Shown here piece by piece: positions 42,651 through 51,702 of a stretch of 64,000 nt of DNA (position 1 is the first letter of the stretch; every line of letters starts with the position of its first letter). A program made the translations under genes and the position numbers. The stretch covers positions 6,262,001-6,326,000 of the forward strand of contig NZ_CP108002.1 of the NCBI RefSeq assembly GCF_041435055.1. The letters are read 5' to 3'. The stretch is from Streptomyces sp. NBC_00341 (GTDB lineage: Bacteria > Actinomycetota > Actinomycetes > Streptomycetales > Streptomycetaceae). The notes under the pieces were generated by a model that saw only the letters and a list, made by a program, of their open reading frames with translations, was not told the DNA's origin and did not search any database.

Positions 42651-45254
42651 GTGCAGGCCATTCGTCGATTCACCGTGCGTCCCGTCCTTCCCGACCCCCT
42701 TCAACCGCTCAGCGACCTCGCCCGCAACCTGCGCTGGTCCTGGCACACCGAGACCCGTGAGCTCTTCCAGGCCGTCGACCCGGTGGCCGGCCGGGCGGCG
42801 GACGGCGACCCCGTGCGCATGCTCGGCGCCGTCTCCGCCGGCCGGCTCGCCGAGCTGGCCGGGGACGAGGAGTTCCTGCGGCGGCTGGCCGAGGTGTCCG
42901 CCGGCCTCCGGGACTACCTCCAGGGCCCCAGGTGGTACCAGGAGCAGCTGGCGCAGGGCGTCGGACTGCCCGCCGCCATCGCCTACTTCTCACCCGAGTT
43001 CGGGGTCACCGCGGCCCTGCCCCAGTACTCCGGCGGGCTCGGCATCCTCGCCGGGGACCACCTCAAGGCCGCCAGCGACCTGGGCGTTCCCCTGGTCGGC
43101 GTCGGCCTGCTCTACCGCCACGGCTACTTCCGCCAGACCCTCTCCCGGGACGGCTGGCAGCAGGAGCACTACCCCGTCCTCGACCCCAACGAGCTGCCCC
43201 TCACCCTGCTGCGCGAAGCCGACGGGACACCGAGCGAGGTGGTCCTCGCGCTCCCCGGCGGCCGCTCGCTGCGCGCCCACATCTGGCAGGCCCAGGTCGG
43301 CCGGGTGCCGCTCCTCATGCTCGACTCCGACGTGGAGGGCAACGCCCCCGGCGAACGCGAGGTCACCGACCGGCTGTACGGCGGCGGCAGCGAGCACCGG
43401 CTGCTCCAGGAAATACTGCTGGGCATCGGCGGCGTGCGCGCCGTGCGGAGCTACTGCCGGCTCACCGGCCACCCGGCGCCCGAGGTGTTCCACACCAACG
43501 AGGGCCACGCCGGATTCCTGGGCCTGGAGCGCATCCGGGAGCTCTCCGGTGACGGACTGGACTTCGACTCCGCGGTGGAGTCCGTACGGGCCGGCACCGT
43601 ATTCACCACCCACACCCCGGTGCCGGCCGGGATCGACCGGTTCGACCGCGAACTGGTCGCCCGTCACTTCGGTGACGAGGGAGAGCTGCCCGGTGTCCCG
43701 GCCGACCGCATCCTGCACCTGGGCACGGAGACGTACGACGGCGGCGACCCCGGCGTCTTCAACATGGCCGTGATGGGCCTGCGGCTCGCCCAGCGGGCCA
43801 ACGGGGTCTCCACCCTGCACGGCGCGGTCAGCCGGGAGATGTTCGCCGGGCTCTGGCCGGGCTTCGACCCCCCGGAGGTGCCGATCACCTCCGTGACCAA
43901 CGGGGTCCACGCACCCACCTGGGTCGCCCCCGAGATCTACCGGCTGCGCACCGAGTCCGGCGGCACCCCGGGCCGGTGGGACTCCGCCGCAGAGATCCCC
44001 GACCGGCAGCTCTGGGACGTGCGGCGGACGCTGCGCGAGCAGCTGGTCACCGAGGTACGGGAGCGGCTGCACGCCTCCTGGCGCACCCGGGGCGCGGAGC
44101 CGGCCGAACTGGGCTGGATCGACGGCGTGCTCGACCCGGACGTGCTGACGATCGGGTTCGCCCGCCGGGTGCCCTCGTACAAACGGCTGACGCTGATGCT
44201 GCGCGACCGCGACCGGCTGCGGGCGCTGCTCCTCCACCCCGAGCGGCCGATCCAGATCGTCGTGGCGGGCAAGGCGCATCCGGCCGACGACAGCGGGAAG
44301 CGGCTGGTGCAGGAGCTGGTCCGGTTCGCGGACGATCCCCGGGTGCGCCACCGCATCGTCTTCCTGCCCGACTACGGGATGGGAATGGCCCAGAAGCTCT
44401 ACCCGGGCTGCGACGTCTGGCTGAACAATCCGCTGCGCCCGCTGGAGGCGTGCGGTACGAGCGGGATGAAGGCGGCGCTCAACGGCTGCCTCAACCTCTC
44501 GGTGCTGGACGGGTGGTGGGACGAGTGGTTCGAGCCGGACTTCGGCTGGGCGATCCCGACGGCCGACGGCTCCGCCATGGACGAGGACCGGCGGGACGAC
44601 CTGGAGGCCAACGCGCTCTACGAGCTGATCGAGGACCGGGTCGCCCCGCGCTTCTACGATCACGGGGGCGAGGGGCTCCCGGACCGCTGGATCGAGATGG
44701 TCCGCCGCACCCTGGGCACCCTCGGCCCCAAGGTCCTCGCGGGGCGCATGGTCCGTGAGTACGTGGAGCGGCTGTACGCCCCCGCGGCTCTCGCCCAGCG
44801 CTCGCTGGACGCCACCGCGGCTCGGGAGCTGGCCGAGTGGAAGGCCAGGGTCCGGGCGGCCTGGCCCCGGGTGGCGGTCGACCACGTCGAGGCGGTGACG
44901 CCCACCGGGGCGGGCGGCTCGGCGGAGCTGGGTTCGACGCTGGCGCTGCGGGTCCGGATCACCCTCGGGGCGCTGGAGCCGGACGAGGTGGAGGTGCAGG
45001 CGGTGGCCGGCCGGGTGGACGCGGCCGACGCCATCACCGATGCCCAGATCTTCCCGCTGAAGCCGGCCGGCGGCCAGGACCTGGAGGGGCGCTGGCTGTA
45101 CGACGGCCCGCTCGCGCTGGACCGCACGGGCCCCTACGGCTACACGGTGCGGGTGCTGCCCGCCCACCGGCTGCTGGCCGGCGGCGCCGAACTCGGCCTG
45201 GTCGCGCAGCCGACGGGCGCCACGGGTGAGGGTGCGGGGCTGCTGATGCGCTGA
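42651..45254 (+). CDS. glgP: Alpha-glucan (glycogen) phosphorylase
   Basis: An 867-residue GT35 phosphorylase releasing glucose 1-phosphate from alpha-1,4-glucan. It is the actinobacterial/thermophile form with an N-terminal DUF3417 segment (residues 1-115, LARNLRWSWH). The pyridoxal phosphate lysine is Lys607 in CGTSGMKAALNG. I chose the GTG at 42651, because AAAGGTGGA fits as its ribosome site; the GTG at 42642 would add three residues. Divergent from the glucan-building operon, so synthesis and degradation share one control region. Confidence 0.94.
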   Translation: MQAIRRFTVRPVLPDPLQPLSDLARNLRWSWHTETRELFQAVDPVAGRAADGDPVRMLGAVSAGRLAELAGDEEFLRRLAEVSAGLRDYLQGPRWYQEQLAQGVGLPAAIAYFSPEFGVTAALPQYSGGLGILAGDHLKAASDLGVPLVGVGLLYRHGYFRQTLSRDGWQQEHYPVLDPNELPLTLLREADGTPSEVVLALPGGRSLRAHIWQAQVGRVPLLMLDSDVEGNAPGEREVTDRLYGGGSEHRLLQEILLGIGGVRAVRSYCRLTGHPAPEVFHTNEGHAGFLGLERIRELSGDGLDFDSAVESVRAGTVFTTHTPVPAGIDRFDRELVARHFGDEGELPGVPADRILHLGTETYDGGDPGVFNMAVMGLRLAQRANGVSTLHGAVSREMFAGLWPGFDPPEVPITSVTNGVHAPTWVAPEIYRLRTESGGTPGRWDSAAEIPDRQLWDVRRTLREQLVTEVRERLHASWRTRGAEPAELGWIDGVLDPDVLTIGFARRVPSYKRLTLMLRDRDRLRALLLHPERPIQIVVAGKAHPADDSGKRLVQELVRFADDPRVRHRIVFLPDYGMGMAQKLYPGCDVWLNNPLRPLEACGTSGMKAALNGCLNLSVLDGWWDEWFEPDFGWAIPTADGSAMDEDRRDDLEANALYELIEDRVAPRFYDHGGEGLPDRWIEMVRRTLGTLGPKVLAGRMVREYVERLYAPAALAQRSLDATAARELAEWKARVRAAWPRVAVDHVEAVTPTGAGGSAELGSTLALRVRITLGALEPDEVEVQAVAGRVDAADAITDAQIFPLKPAGGQDLEGRWLYDGPLALDRTGPYGYTVRVLPAHRLLAGGAELGLVAQPTGATGEGAGLLMR

Positions 45255-45275
45255 CGTCGTGTCCCGCGCTCCCGC

Positions 45276-45320
45276 GAGGGCCCGGTACCGGACGGCGGTT
45301 TCCGCCGTCCGGTGCCGGGC
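45276..45320 (+). terminator. Strong hairpin terminator after glgP
   Basis: A 21-base stem (GGGCCCGGTACC, then GGACGGCGG, with one G-T mismatch) around loop TTT, followed by TTCGTCTTCT. Confidence 0.82.
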
Positions 45321-45406
45321 CCTTCGTCTTCTGAACACAGGTGCTTGACGTGTTCATGCGATGCCTTTAAGTTCCTCACTCATCGCAGGGTTCACAACTC
45401 GACTCA

Positions 45407-45426
45407 GAGTTCACGTGTGTGAACTC
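45407..45426. promoter_or_regulatory. Inverted repeat GAGTTCAC-gtgt-GTGAACTC
   Basis: A perfect 8-4-8 dyad 55 bases upstream of the secreted lyase-like gene, with a related GGTTCACAACTC segment about 18 bases before it. It has the size expected for a GntR- or LacI-type operator. Confidence 0.6.
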
Positions 45427-45480
45427 CACTGGTTTCGGGCCGAGTTGGCGGACCTCCCCCGCACCGGAAGGCACCCCCAC

Positions 45481-46698
45481 ATGCGCACCGGAACCATCGG
45501 ACGCGGCCTCGGCCTCGCCACCGCCCTCGCGGCACTGATCACCGGCCTCTCGATGACCCCCGCCTCGGCCGGCCGGGCCGCCCCGGAGCCGGCCCCGGCG
45601 CTGGCCGCCGCCCCCGCCGCCTTCACCCACCCCGGCGTCCTCGTCAGCCGCCCCCAGCTGGACTTCGTGCGGGAGAAAGTGCAGGCGGGCGCACAGCCCT
45701 GGAAGGGCGCGTACGACCAGATGATGGCGAGCAAGTACGCCTCGCTCAGCCGGACCGCCAAGCCCCGGGCCGTCGTGGAGTGCGGCTCGTACTCCAACCC
45801 CAACTACGGCTGCACCGACGAGCGCGAGGACGCGATCGCCGCCTACACGCTCTCGCTGGCCTGGTACATCACCCAGGACAGCCGCTACGCCGCCAAGGCC
45901 GTCGAGCTGATGGACGCCTGGTCGGCCGTGATCAAGGACCACACCAACAGCAACGCCCCGCTCCAGACCGGCTGGGCCGGCTCCTCCTGGCCGAGGGCCG
46001 CCGAGATCATCAAGTACACGTACAGCAGCTGGCCCAACGCGGGCCGGTTCGCCACCATGCTGCGCGACGTCTACCTGCCCAAGGTCATCAACGGGTCCAA
46101 CAGCAACGGGAACTGGGAACTGAGCATGACCGAGGCCGCGATCGGCATCTCGGTCTTCCTGGAGGACCGCACCTCGTACGACAAGGCGGTCACCAAGTTC
46201 CGCGGACGGGTTCCCGCGTACATCTACCTGACCTCGGACGGGGCGCTGCCCAAGACCGCGCCCGGTAGCGGGCTCGACACCCGCGACAAGATCATCAACT
46301 ACTGGCAGGGCCAGTCGACATTCATGGACGGGCTCTCCCAGGAGACCTGCCGCGACCTCACCCACACCGGCTACGGCCTCTCCGCCATCTCGCACATCGC
46401 GGAGACCAGCCGCATCCAGGGACAGGACCTCTACCCGGAGATCGCGGACCGGCTGCGCCACGCGCTGGGGCTGCACGCCAAGTACCAGCTGGGGGAGGCC
46501 GTTCCGTCCTCGCTCTGCGGCGGATCGCTCAAGGACAACCTCGGCCCGGTCACCGAGGTCGGGTTCAACGCGCTGCACAACCGCATGGGCATCGCGATGA
46601 CCAACACCCAGACGCTCACCGAGCAGCGCAGGCCCGCCGGGACCGACAACCTGTTCGTCGCCTGGGAGACGCTGACCCACGCGGACAACCCGAGCTGA
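45481..46698 (+). CDS. Secreted alginate-lyase-fold protein
   Basis: A 405-residue exported protein. The signal peptide ends near residue 30 (TALAALITGLSMTPASAG). The rest resembles the alginate_lyase (PL5-like) alpha-toroid family: FTHPGVLVSRPQLDFVREKV at the start, AYTLSLAWYIT, GWAGSSWPRAAEIIKY, and NGNWELSMTEAAIGI. In true PL5 lyases the central motif is NNH; here the corresponding place reads NSNGNW with no His, so alginate cleavage should not be assumed. GGAAGG precedes the ATG. A likely polysaccharide-active enzyme with a dedicated upstream operator. Confidence 0.78.
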   Translation: MRTGTIGRGLGLATALAALITGLSMTPASAGRAAPEPAPALAAAPAAFTHPGVLVSRPQLDFVREKVQAGAQPWKGAYDQMMASKYASLSRTAKPRAVVECGSYSNPNYGCTDEREDAIAAYTLSLAWYITQDSRYAAKAVELMDAWSAVIKDHTNSNAPLQTGWAGSSWPRAAEIIKYTYSSWPNAGRFATMLRDVYLPKVINGSNSNGNWELSMTEAAIGISVFLEDRTSYDKAVTKFRGRVPAYIYLTSDGALPKTAPGSGLDTRDKIINYWQGQSTFMDGLSQETCRDLTHTGYGLSAISHIAETSRIQGQDLYPEIADRLRHALGLHAKYQLGEAVPSSLCGGSLKDNLGPVTEVGFNALHNRMGIAMTNTQTLTEQRRPAGTDNLFVAWETLTHADNPS

Positions 46699-46706
46699 AA
46701 GAACGA

Positions 46707-46740
46707 CCGCCCGGGAGGAGTGAGTTCTCCTCCCGGGCGG
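46707..46740. terminator. Bidirectional hairpin between convergent genes
   Basis: A perfect 14-base stem CCGCCCGGGAGGAG with loop TGAGTT, between the lyase-like gene and the M4 protease gene. Confidence 0.85.
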
Positions 46741-46779
46741 GATGCCGCGTCAGCTACGAGACATGCGGTGCTGCCGGTT

Positions 46780-48825
46780 TCAGAAAGTGAGCTTGAAGCT
46801 GTTGATCTTTCCGGTGTCGCCCGAGTAGACGTCCTGGACCTTCAGCTTCCAGGTACCGTTCGCCGCCTCGGAGGAGGCGTTGACCGTGTACGTGGTCTTG
46901 ACGTTGTCCGCCGAGTCGCTGGAGGAGGAGTTCTTCAGCCGGTAGGCCGAGCCGTCCGGGGCGACCAGGTCGATGACCAGGTCACCGCGGTAGGTGTGGG
47001 TGATGTCCACGCCGACCTTGAGGGTGCTCGGGGCGTTGCCGGTGCGGCCGGTGACGTTGACCGAGCTGGTGACGGCCGAACCGTGGTCCGGGATGGCCGT
47101 GACGGTGGTGTTCTCGAAGACCGTGCCGCCGGGGTCGGTGCCGCCGCCGGGACGCGAGCCCACGTTGATGCCGGCCCAGGCGTCGGCCACGGCCTTGTAC
47201 TCGGCGCTGGTCGTGCCGTACAGCTCACCGGCCGCGGCGAGCGTGCCGGTACGGGCACCCGCGTAGTTCGTGGTGGAGCTGAACTTGGTGGTGAGCGCCT
47301 TGAACCAGATCAGCTCGGCCTTGGCGCGGCCGATGCCGGTCACCGGCAGTCCGTCGGAGGTCGGGGAGTCGTACGAGACGCCGTTGATGGTCTTGGCGCC
47401 GCTGCCCTCCGAGAGCAGGTAGAAGAAGTGGTTGGCCGGGCCCGACGAGTAGTGGACGTCGACGTTGCCGATGCCCGAGTACCAGGCGTCCTTGGACAGC
47501 CCGTCCCTGCTCGGCTTGTCCTGGTAGCGCAGCGGGGTGCCGTCGCCGTTGATGTCGATCTTCTCGCCGATGAGGTAGTCGCCCGGGTCGGCGCTGGTGT
47601 TGGAGTAGAACTCCACGGCGGTGGCGAAGATGTCGCTGGTCGCCTCGTTGAGGCCGCCGGACTCACCGCTGTAGTTCAGGCCCGCCGTGTTCGAGGTGAC
47701 GCCGTGCGTCATCTCGTGCGCGGCCACGTCCAGCGCGGTCAGCGGCGAGGCGTTCCCGCTGCCGTCGCCGTATGTCATGCAGAAGCAGCTGTCGTCCCAG
47801 AAGGCGTTGACGTAGCTGTTGCCGTAGTGGACGCGGGAGTACGCACCGACGCCGTCACCCCGGATGCCCGTCCGGCCGTGGACGTTCTTGTAGTAGTCCC
47901 ACGTCTCGGCCGCACCGTAGTGCGCGTCGGCCGCGGCGGTCTCGGCGTTCTGGGGGGTGCCGTCACCCCAGATGTCGTCCGAGCCGGAGAAGAGGGTGCC
48001 CGTGCCGGAGGAACCGTGGTTCAGGTTGTACGTCTTGTGGTTGCCACGGGTGGTGTCGGTCAGGTTGTAGGTCCCCGAGGTGTTGAGGGTGACCTGCCCG
48101 CTGTACTCGGTGTTGCCGGTGCCCTTCTCGATGGCCTGCCACTCGTAGAGCTTCGCGCCGGTGGTCGCGTCCGTGACGACGTGCAGCGCGTTGGGGGTGC
48201 CGTCGTCCTGGAGCCCGCCGACCACGGTCTCGTAGGCGAGCTGCGGTGTGCCGCTCGCCATCCAGACGACCTTGCGGGGCGCCTTCTCGGCAGCGGTCTT
48301 GGCGGAGCCGTCGGCCTTCGCGGCGCCGAGCGCCTGCTTCTCGGCCGCCGCGGGGGCGACCTTCGCGGTCGTGCCCACGGCCTTCAGCTGGGCGGTGGTC
48401 GCCTTGGACGCCTTGGTGACGCTCTGGGTCGCGCCCGCCTTCGACGCCTCGACGATCAGATCGCCGCCGAGCACCGGGAGCCCGCCGAAGGTGCGCTCGT
48501 AACGGGTGTGCGTGGTGCCGTCGTTGTCCTGGATGACGTCCCGGACGACGAGCTTCTCCTGCGAGCCGAGACCGAGGTCCTTGGCGGTGGCCGCCTTGCT
48601 CGTGTTCGCCTCGCGGATCAGCTCCGCGCGCTGGGAGGGGGAGAGCTGCTTGGGCAGCGCACCGTGGTCGGCGCCCGCGGATGCCGCGGCGGTGATGGCG
48701 GCGGCGCTGGTGTCGCCGGCCGGTGTTGCGGTGGCTGTGCCGGTCTGGACTCCGGCGGCCAGGAGAGCTGCTGCGGCTATCAGAGCGCCGGTCGCGGTGG
48801 TACGACGGCTGGGCGTGGATCTCAC
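46780..48825 (-). CDS. Secreted M4 metalloprotease with C-terminal P domain
   Basis: A 681-residue thermolysin-like zinc protease. Signal peptide (residues 1-35), FTP/PepSY propeptide (about 45-210), catalytic domain with zinc ligands His370 and His374 and catalytic Glu371 (HEMTH) and third ligand Glu394 (GLNEATSD), and a C-terminal proprotein-convertase P domain (about 565-681, DHGSAVTSSVNVTG, THTYRGDLVIDLVAPDGS). Start GTG at 48825 follows AAGGAG. The P domain probably binds or positions substrates. Extracellular protein degradation is the expected role. Confidence 0.92.
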   Translation of the reverse strand: MRSTPSRRTTATGALIAAAALLAAGVQTGTATATPAGDTSAAAITAAASAGADHGALPKQLSPSQRAELIREANTSKAATAKDLGLGSQEKLVVRDVIQDNDGTTHTRYERTFGGLPVLGGDLIVEASKAGATQSVTKASKATTAQLKAVGTTAKVAPAAAEKQALGAAKADGSAKTAAEKAPRKVVWMASGTPQLAYETVVGGLQDDGTPNALHVVTDATTGAKLYEWQAIEKGTGNTEYSGQVTLNTSGTYNLTDTTRGNHKTYNLNHGSSGTGTLFSGSDDIWGDGTPQNAETAAADAHYGAAETWDYYKNVHGRTGIRGDGVGAYSRVHYGNSYVNAFWDDSCFCMTYGDGSGNASPLTALDVAAHEMTHGVTSNTAGLNYSGESGGLNEATSDIFATAVEFYSNTSADPGDYLIGEKIDINGDGTPLRYQDKPSRDGLSKDAWYSGIGNVDVHYSSGPANHFFYLLSEGSGAKTINGVSYDSPTSDGLPVTGIGRAKAELIWFKALTTKFSSTTNYAGARTGTLAAAGELYGTTSAEYKAVADAWAGINVGSRPGGGTDPGGTVFENTTVTAIPDHGSAVTSSVNVTGRTGNAPSTLKVGVDITHTYRGDLVIDLVAPDGSAYRLKNSSSSDSADNVKTTYTVNASSEAANGTWKLKVQDVYSGDTGKINSFKLTF

Positions 48826-48988
48826 GCGGACTCCTTCTGCAAGGGGGGTACCGGCGGCTGAGTGAGCCGTCCGGGCAGAGCAGGCAGTGCGCAGAACGGG
48901 GTGAACAGTGTCAGCAGAAGGGTGTTGCTGTCAGGACCGCGTCAACAAGATGGCCGGAATTCGTCCGTTGCGCTAATGGTCATGTTCG

Positions 48989-49897
48989 TTAAGCGGACGT
49001 TTCGCCGATCATCACCGCGATGCCGTCCAGGGTCCTGTGGAGCCCGAATTCGAAGAGGACGTCGAGGTCCAGCTCGAAGTCGTCGTGTTCGAAAAGACTG
49101 TGAAGAACCGGGAAGTGACCACCTGTCGAGACGGCCTCGAACTGTGGCTCGTTCCGCGTCATCCACTCCTCTTCCGACAGCCCGGTGTCCTGGAGCGCCT
49201 GCGCCTCCATGTCGGCCGCCAGCGCCACCCCCTGCACGTACGCGAACAGGGTGAGGTGGGTGTGGAGCATGGCGTGCGGGGGGAGCCCGGTACCCCTGAG
49301 GGCCCGCAGCACCCACTCCGTGTAACCCATCGCGTGCGGGGAGGCGGTGGGCCGGGTGAAGGACGCCATCGCCTGGACCATCCACGGATGCCGCCCGTAC
49401 ACCGCGCGCAGCCAGCGGGAGGCGAGTTCCAGCCCGGTCCGCCAGTGCTGCGGTACGGGACCGAGCGGACGCTCACCGAAGACCGCCTCCGACATCAGCC
49501 GCACCAGCTCGGCCTTGCCCGGAACATGGCGGTACAGCGCCATCGTGGACGTACCCAGCACCGTCGCGACCCGGCGCATCGACACCGACGGCAGGCCCTC
49601 GGCGTCGGCCAGTCCGACGGCGGTGCGCACGATCCGCTCGCGGTTCAGCGCCGGGCCCTCCCCGGCGGCGAGCCTCGGTCCGCGCTCCGCGACCACGGTG
49701 CCGACCCCCGGCACGGCCCGCACCAGACCCTCCGCGCGCAGCACGGACAGCGCCTTCGTGGCCGTCGCCATGGCGACCCCCCACTCCCGGACGACGGCAC
49801 GGGTGGAGGGGAGCCGCTCGCCCGGGGCGAGCTCACGCGAGACGATCCGCCGGCGCAGCTCGGCGGCGATCCTGAGGTAGGGCGGTTCGGTCGGCAC
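48989..49897 (-). CDS. GntR-TetR fusion transcriptional regulator
   Basis: A 302-residue protein with two DNA-binding modules: a GntR winged helix (residues 6-70, YLRIAAELRRRIVS, then GERLPSTRAVVREWGV) followed by a TetR helix-turn-helix (about 85-131, VSMRRVATVLGTSTMALYRHVPGK) and a TetR C-terminal ligand domain. Such hybrids occur in Streptomyces next to exporters. It is divergent from a DHA2-type MFS gene that it probably represses. The effector is unknown. Confidence 0.87.
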   Translation of the reverse strand: MPTEPPYLRIAAELRRRIVSRELAPGERLPSTRAVVREWGVAMATATKALSVLRAEGLVRAVPGVGTVVAERGPRLAAGEGPALNRERIVRTAVGLADAEGLPSVSMRRVATVLGTSTMALYRHVPGKAELVRLMSEAVFGERPLGPVPQHWRTGLELASRWLRAVYGRHPWMVQAMASFTRPTASPHAMGYTEWVLRALRGTGLPPHAMLHTHLTLFAYVQGVALAADMEAQALQDTGLSEEEWMTRNEPQFEAVSTGGHFPVLHSLFEHDDFELDLDVLFEFGLHRTLDGIAVMIGETSA

Positions 49898-50035
49898 GGA
49901 GCGGACTGTACTAGTGCACCCCGGACGACGTACACCCCTTCGACCTGCCAGAACTGCTCAACTCCCCTCCCGGACAGGGGTCATGTACTACGGCGCTGTT
50001 TGTGGTGTACGCGGGCCCGCTGCTGTGCTCCCGGC
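49898..50035. promoter_or_regulatory. Divergent promoter region of regulator and MFS gene
   Basis: Contains GTACTAGTGCAC (49908-49919) with the palindromic core ACTAGT next to the regulator start, and a second TGTACTA at 49984-49990. These are candidate operators; neither gene has a convincing Shine-Dalgarno sequence here. Confidence 0.4.
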
Positions 50036-51643
50036 ATGACTTCCTCACCGCCTGCCGCCCTCGCGGGCCGCCGTGAATGGACCGCGCTCGGCGTACTGAT
50101 GCTGCCGCTGCTCTTCGTCTCGATGGACGTCTCCATCCTCTTCTACGCCCTGCCCGCCATCGGCGCCGACCTGGAGCCGGGCTCCACCCAGCAGCTGTGG
50201 ATCCTGGACATGTACGGCTTCGTGCTGGCCGGGCTACTCATCACCATGGGCGCGCTCGGTGACCGGATCGGCCGCCGGAAGGTGCTGATGGCCGGCACGG
50301 TCGTGTTCGCCGCCGCGTCCCTCGCCGCCGCCCTCGCGCGCTCCCCGGAGGCCCTGATCGCGGCCCGCGCGCTGCTCGGGGTGGGCGGTGCCTGCCTGAT
50401 GCCGTCCACGCTCGGGCTCGTCCGCAACCTGTTCCACGACCGCGGCCAGCGGTCCCGGGCCGTCGCGCTGTGGACGACGGTGATGGCCACCGGGATCTCG
50501 CTCGGCCCGGTCGTCAGCGGAATCCTCCTCGAACACTTCTGGTGGGGCGCGGTCTTCCTGATCAACCTGCCCGCGATGGCGCTCCTGCTGCTGCTCGCGC
50601 CCGTCCTGCTCCCGGAGTCCCGGAGCCCGGTGAAGGCGCGGTTCGACGTCCTGAGCGCGGTGCTCTCCCTCGCGGCGCTGCTGCCGGTGATCCACGGCAT
50701 CAAGGAGCTCGCCAAGCACGGCTACCGGCCGCTGCCCGCCCTCGGCATCGCCGTCGGCCTCGTCCTCGGCCTGGTCTTCGTCCACCGGCAGAGCCGGCTC
50801 GCCCACCCGATGGTCGACCTGGCACTCCTGCGCCGCCGCGCCTACGGAGGCTCGGTCCTGGTCAACCTGCTGGCGATGGGCGCCACGATCGGCTTCGCCG
50901 CCTTCTTCTCCCAGTACGTGCAGTCGGTACTCGGCAAGAGCCCGTTCGAGGCCGCGATGTGGAGCCTGGTGCCGTCCGTCGGCGTCATCGTCGCCGCACC
51001 CGCCGCGGGCGCGCTCGCCAAGCGCCTGGACCGCGGCTACGTCATGGGCGGCGGGTTCCTCGTCTCGGCGGCGGGCTTCCTCTGGCTCACCGGAACCAGG
51101 ACCGGTTCCCCGCTCTGGGTGACGCTGGCGGCCTCGGCCGTCTACGCGGGCGGCCTGGTCGCGGCGATGACCCTGGCCAACGAACTCGCCCTGGGCGCCG
51201 CCCCGCCCGAGCGCGCGGGCTCCGCGGCCGCGGTCCTCGAATCCGGCCAGGAACTCGGCGGCGCCCTGGGCATGGCCCTGCTCGGCTCGCTCGGCGCGGT
51301 GGTCTACGGACGCGACATGACCGACGCCGCACCGGGCGCCCCCGACGCGGCCCGGGAGACCCTGGGCGGCGCGGTGGCCGTGGCCCGGGAGCTCCCGGCG
51401 CGCGGCCAGGACGCCCTGCTCTCCGCCGCGTCCAAGGCCTTCACCCACGGCCTGAACATGGCGGCGGCGGGCGCGGCCGCGGCGATGGTGCTGGCCGCGC
51501 TGGTCTCGGTGGTGCTGCTGCGACGGGCGGGGGAGGAGGGGCAGGCGGATGCGGAGGACAGCGCCGCTGCCCAGCGGGGCGAGCCGGCTCCGGTGGGGGA
51601 GGCGGCGGAGCGCGGCGCGGGTCATCGACCTGCCTCCGCATGA
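50036..51643 (+). CDS. DHA2-family MFS drug exporter (14 helices)
   Basis: A 535-residue proton-coupled exporter of the QacA/SmvA/EmrB group, with 14 hydrophobic segments and a charged tail. Motif A appears as GALGDRIGRRKVLM and motif C-like residues in ATGISLGPVVSGILLE; the N-terminus has LFVSMDVSILFYALPAI. A short leader and no clear ribosome site suggest leaderless expression. The divergent GntR-TetR regulator indicates inducible export of a toxic compound or metabolite; the substrate is unknown. Confidence 0.88.
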   Translation: MTSSPPAALAGRREWTALGVLMLPLLFVSMDVSILFYALPAIGADLEPGSTQQLWILDMYGFVLAGLLITMGALGDRIGRRKVLMAGTVVFAAASLAAALARSPEALIAARALLGVGGACLMPSTLGLVRNLFHDRGQRSRAVALWTTVMATGISLGPVVSGILLEHFWWGAVFLINLPAMALLLLLAPVLLPESRSPVKARFDVLSAVLSLAALLPVIHGIKELAKHGYRPLPALGIAVGLVLGLVFVHRQSRLAHPMVDLALLRRRAYGGSVLVNLLAMGATIGFAAFFSQYVQSVLGKSPFEAAMWSLVPSVGVIVAAPAAGALAKRLDRGYVMGGGFLVSAAGFLWLTGTRTGSPLWVTLAASAVYAGGLVAAMTLANELALGAAPPERAGSAAAVLESGQELGGALGMALLGSLGAVVYGRDMTDAAPGAPDAARETLGGAVAVARELPARGQDALLSAASKAFTHGLNMAAAGAAAAMVLAALVSVVLLRRAGEEGQADAEDSAAAQRGEPAPVGEAAERGAGHRPASA

Positions 51644-51702
51644 GGGTGGCGGCGGATCTCCACGTTGCGGTCCACGACCCCGACAGGTCCCGGGACAACG
51701 GC

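Noticed and set aside
42299..42760. 150-codon open frame overlapping the glgP start
   Set aside because: It has poor codon bias, no ribosome site, and runs into glgP in the wrong frame.
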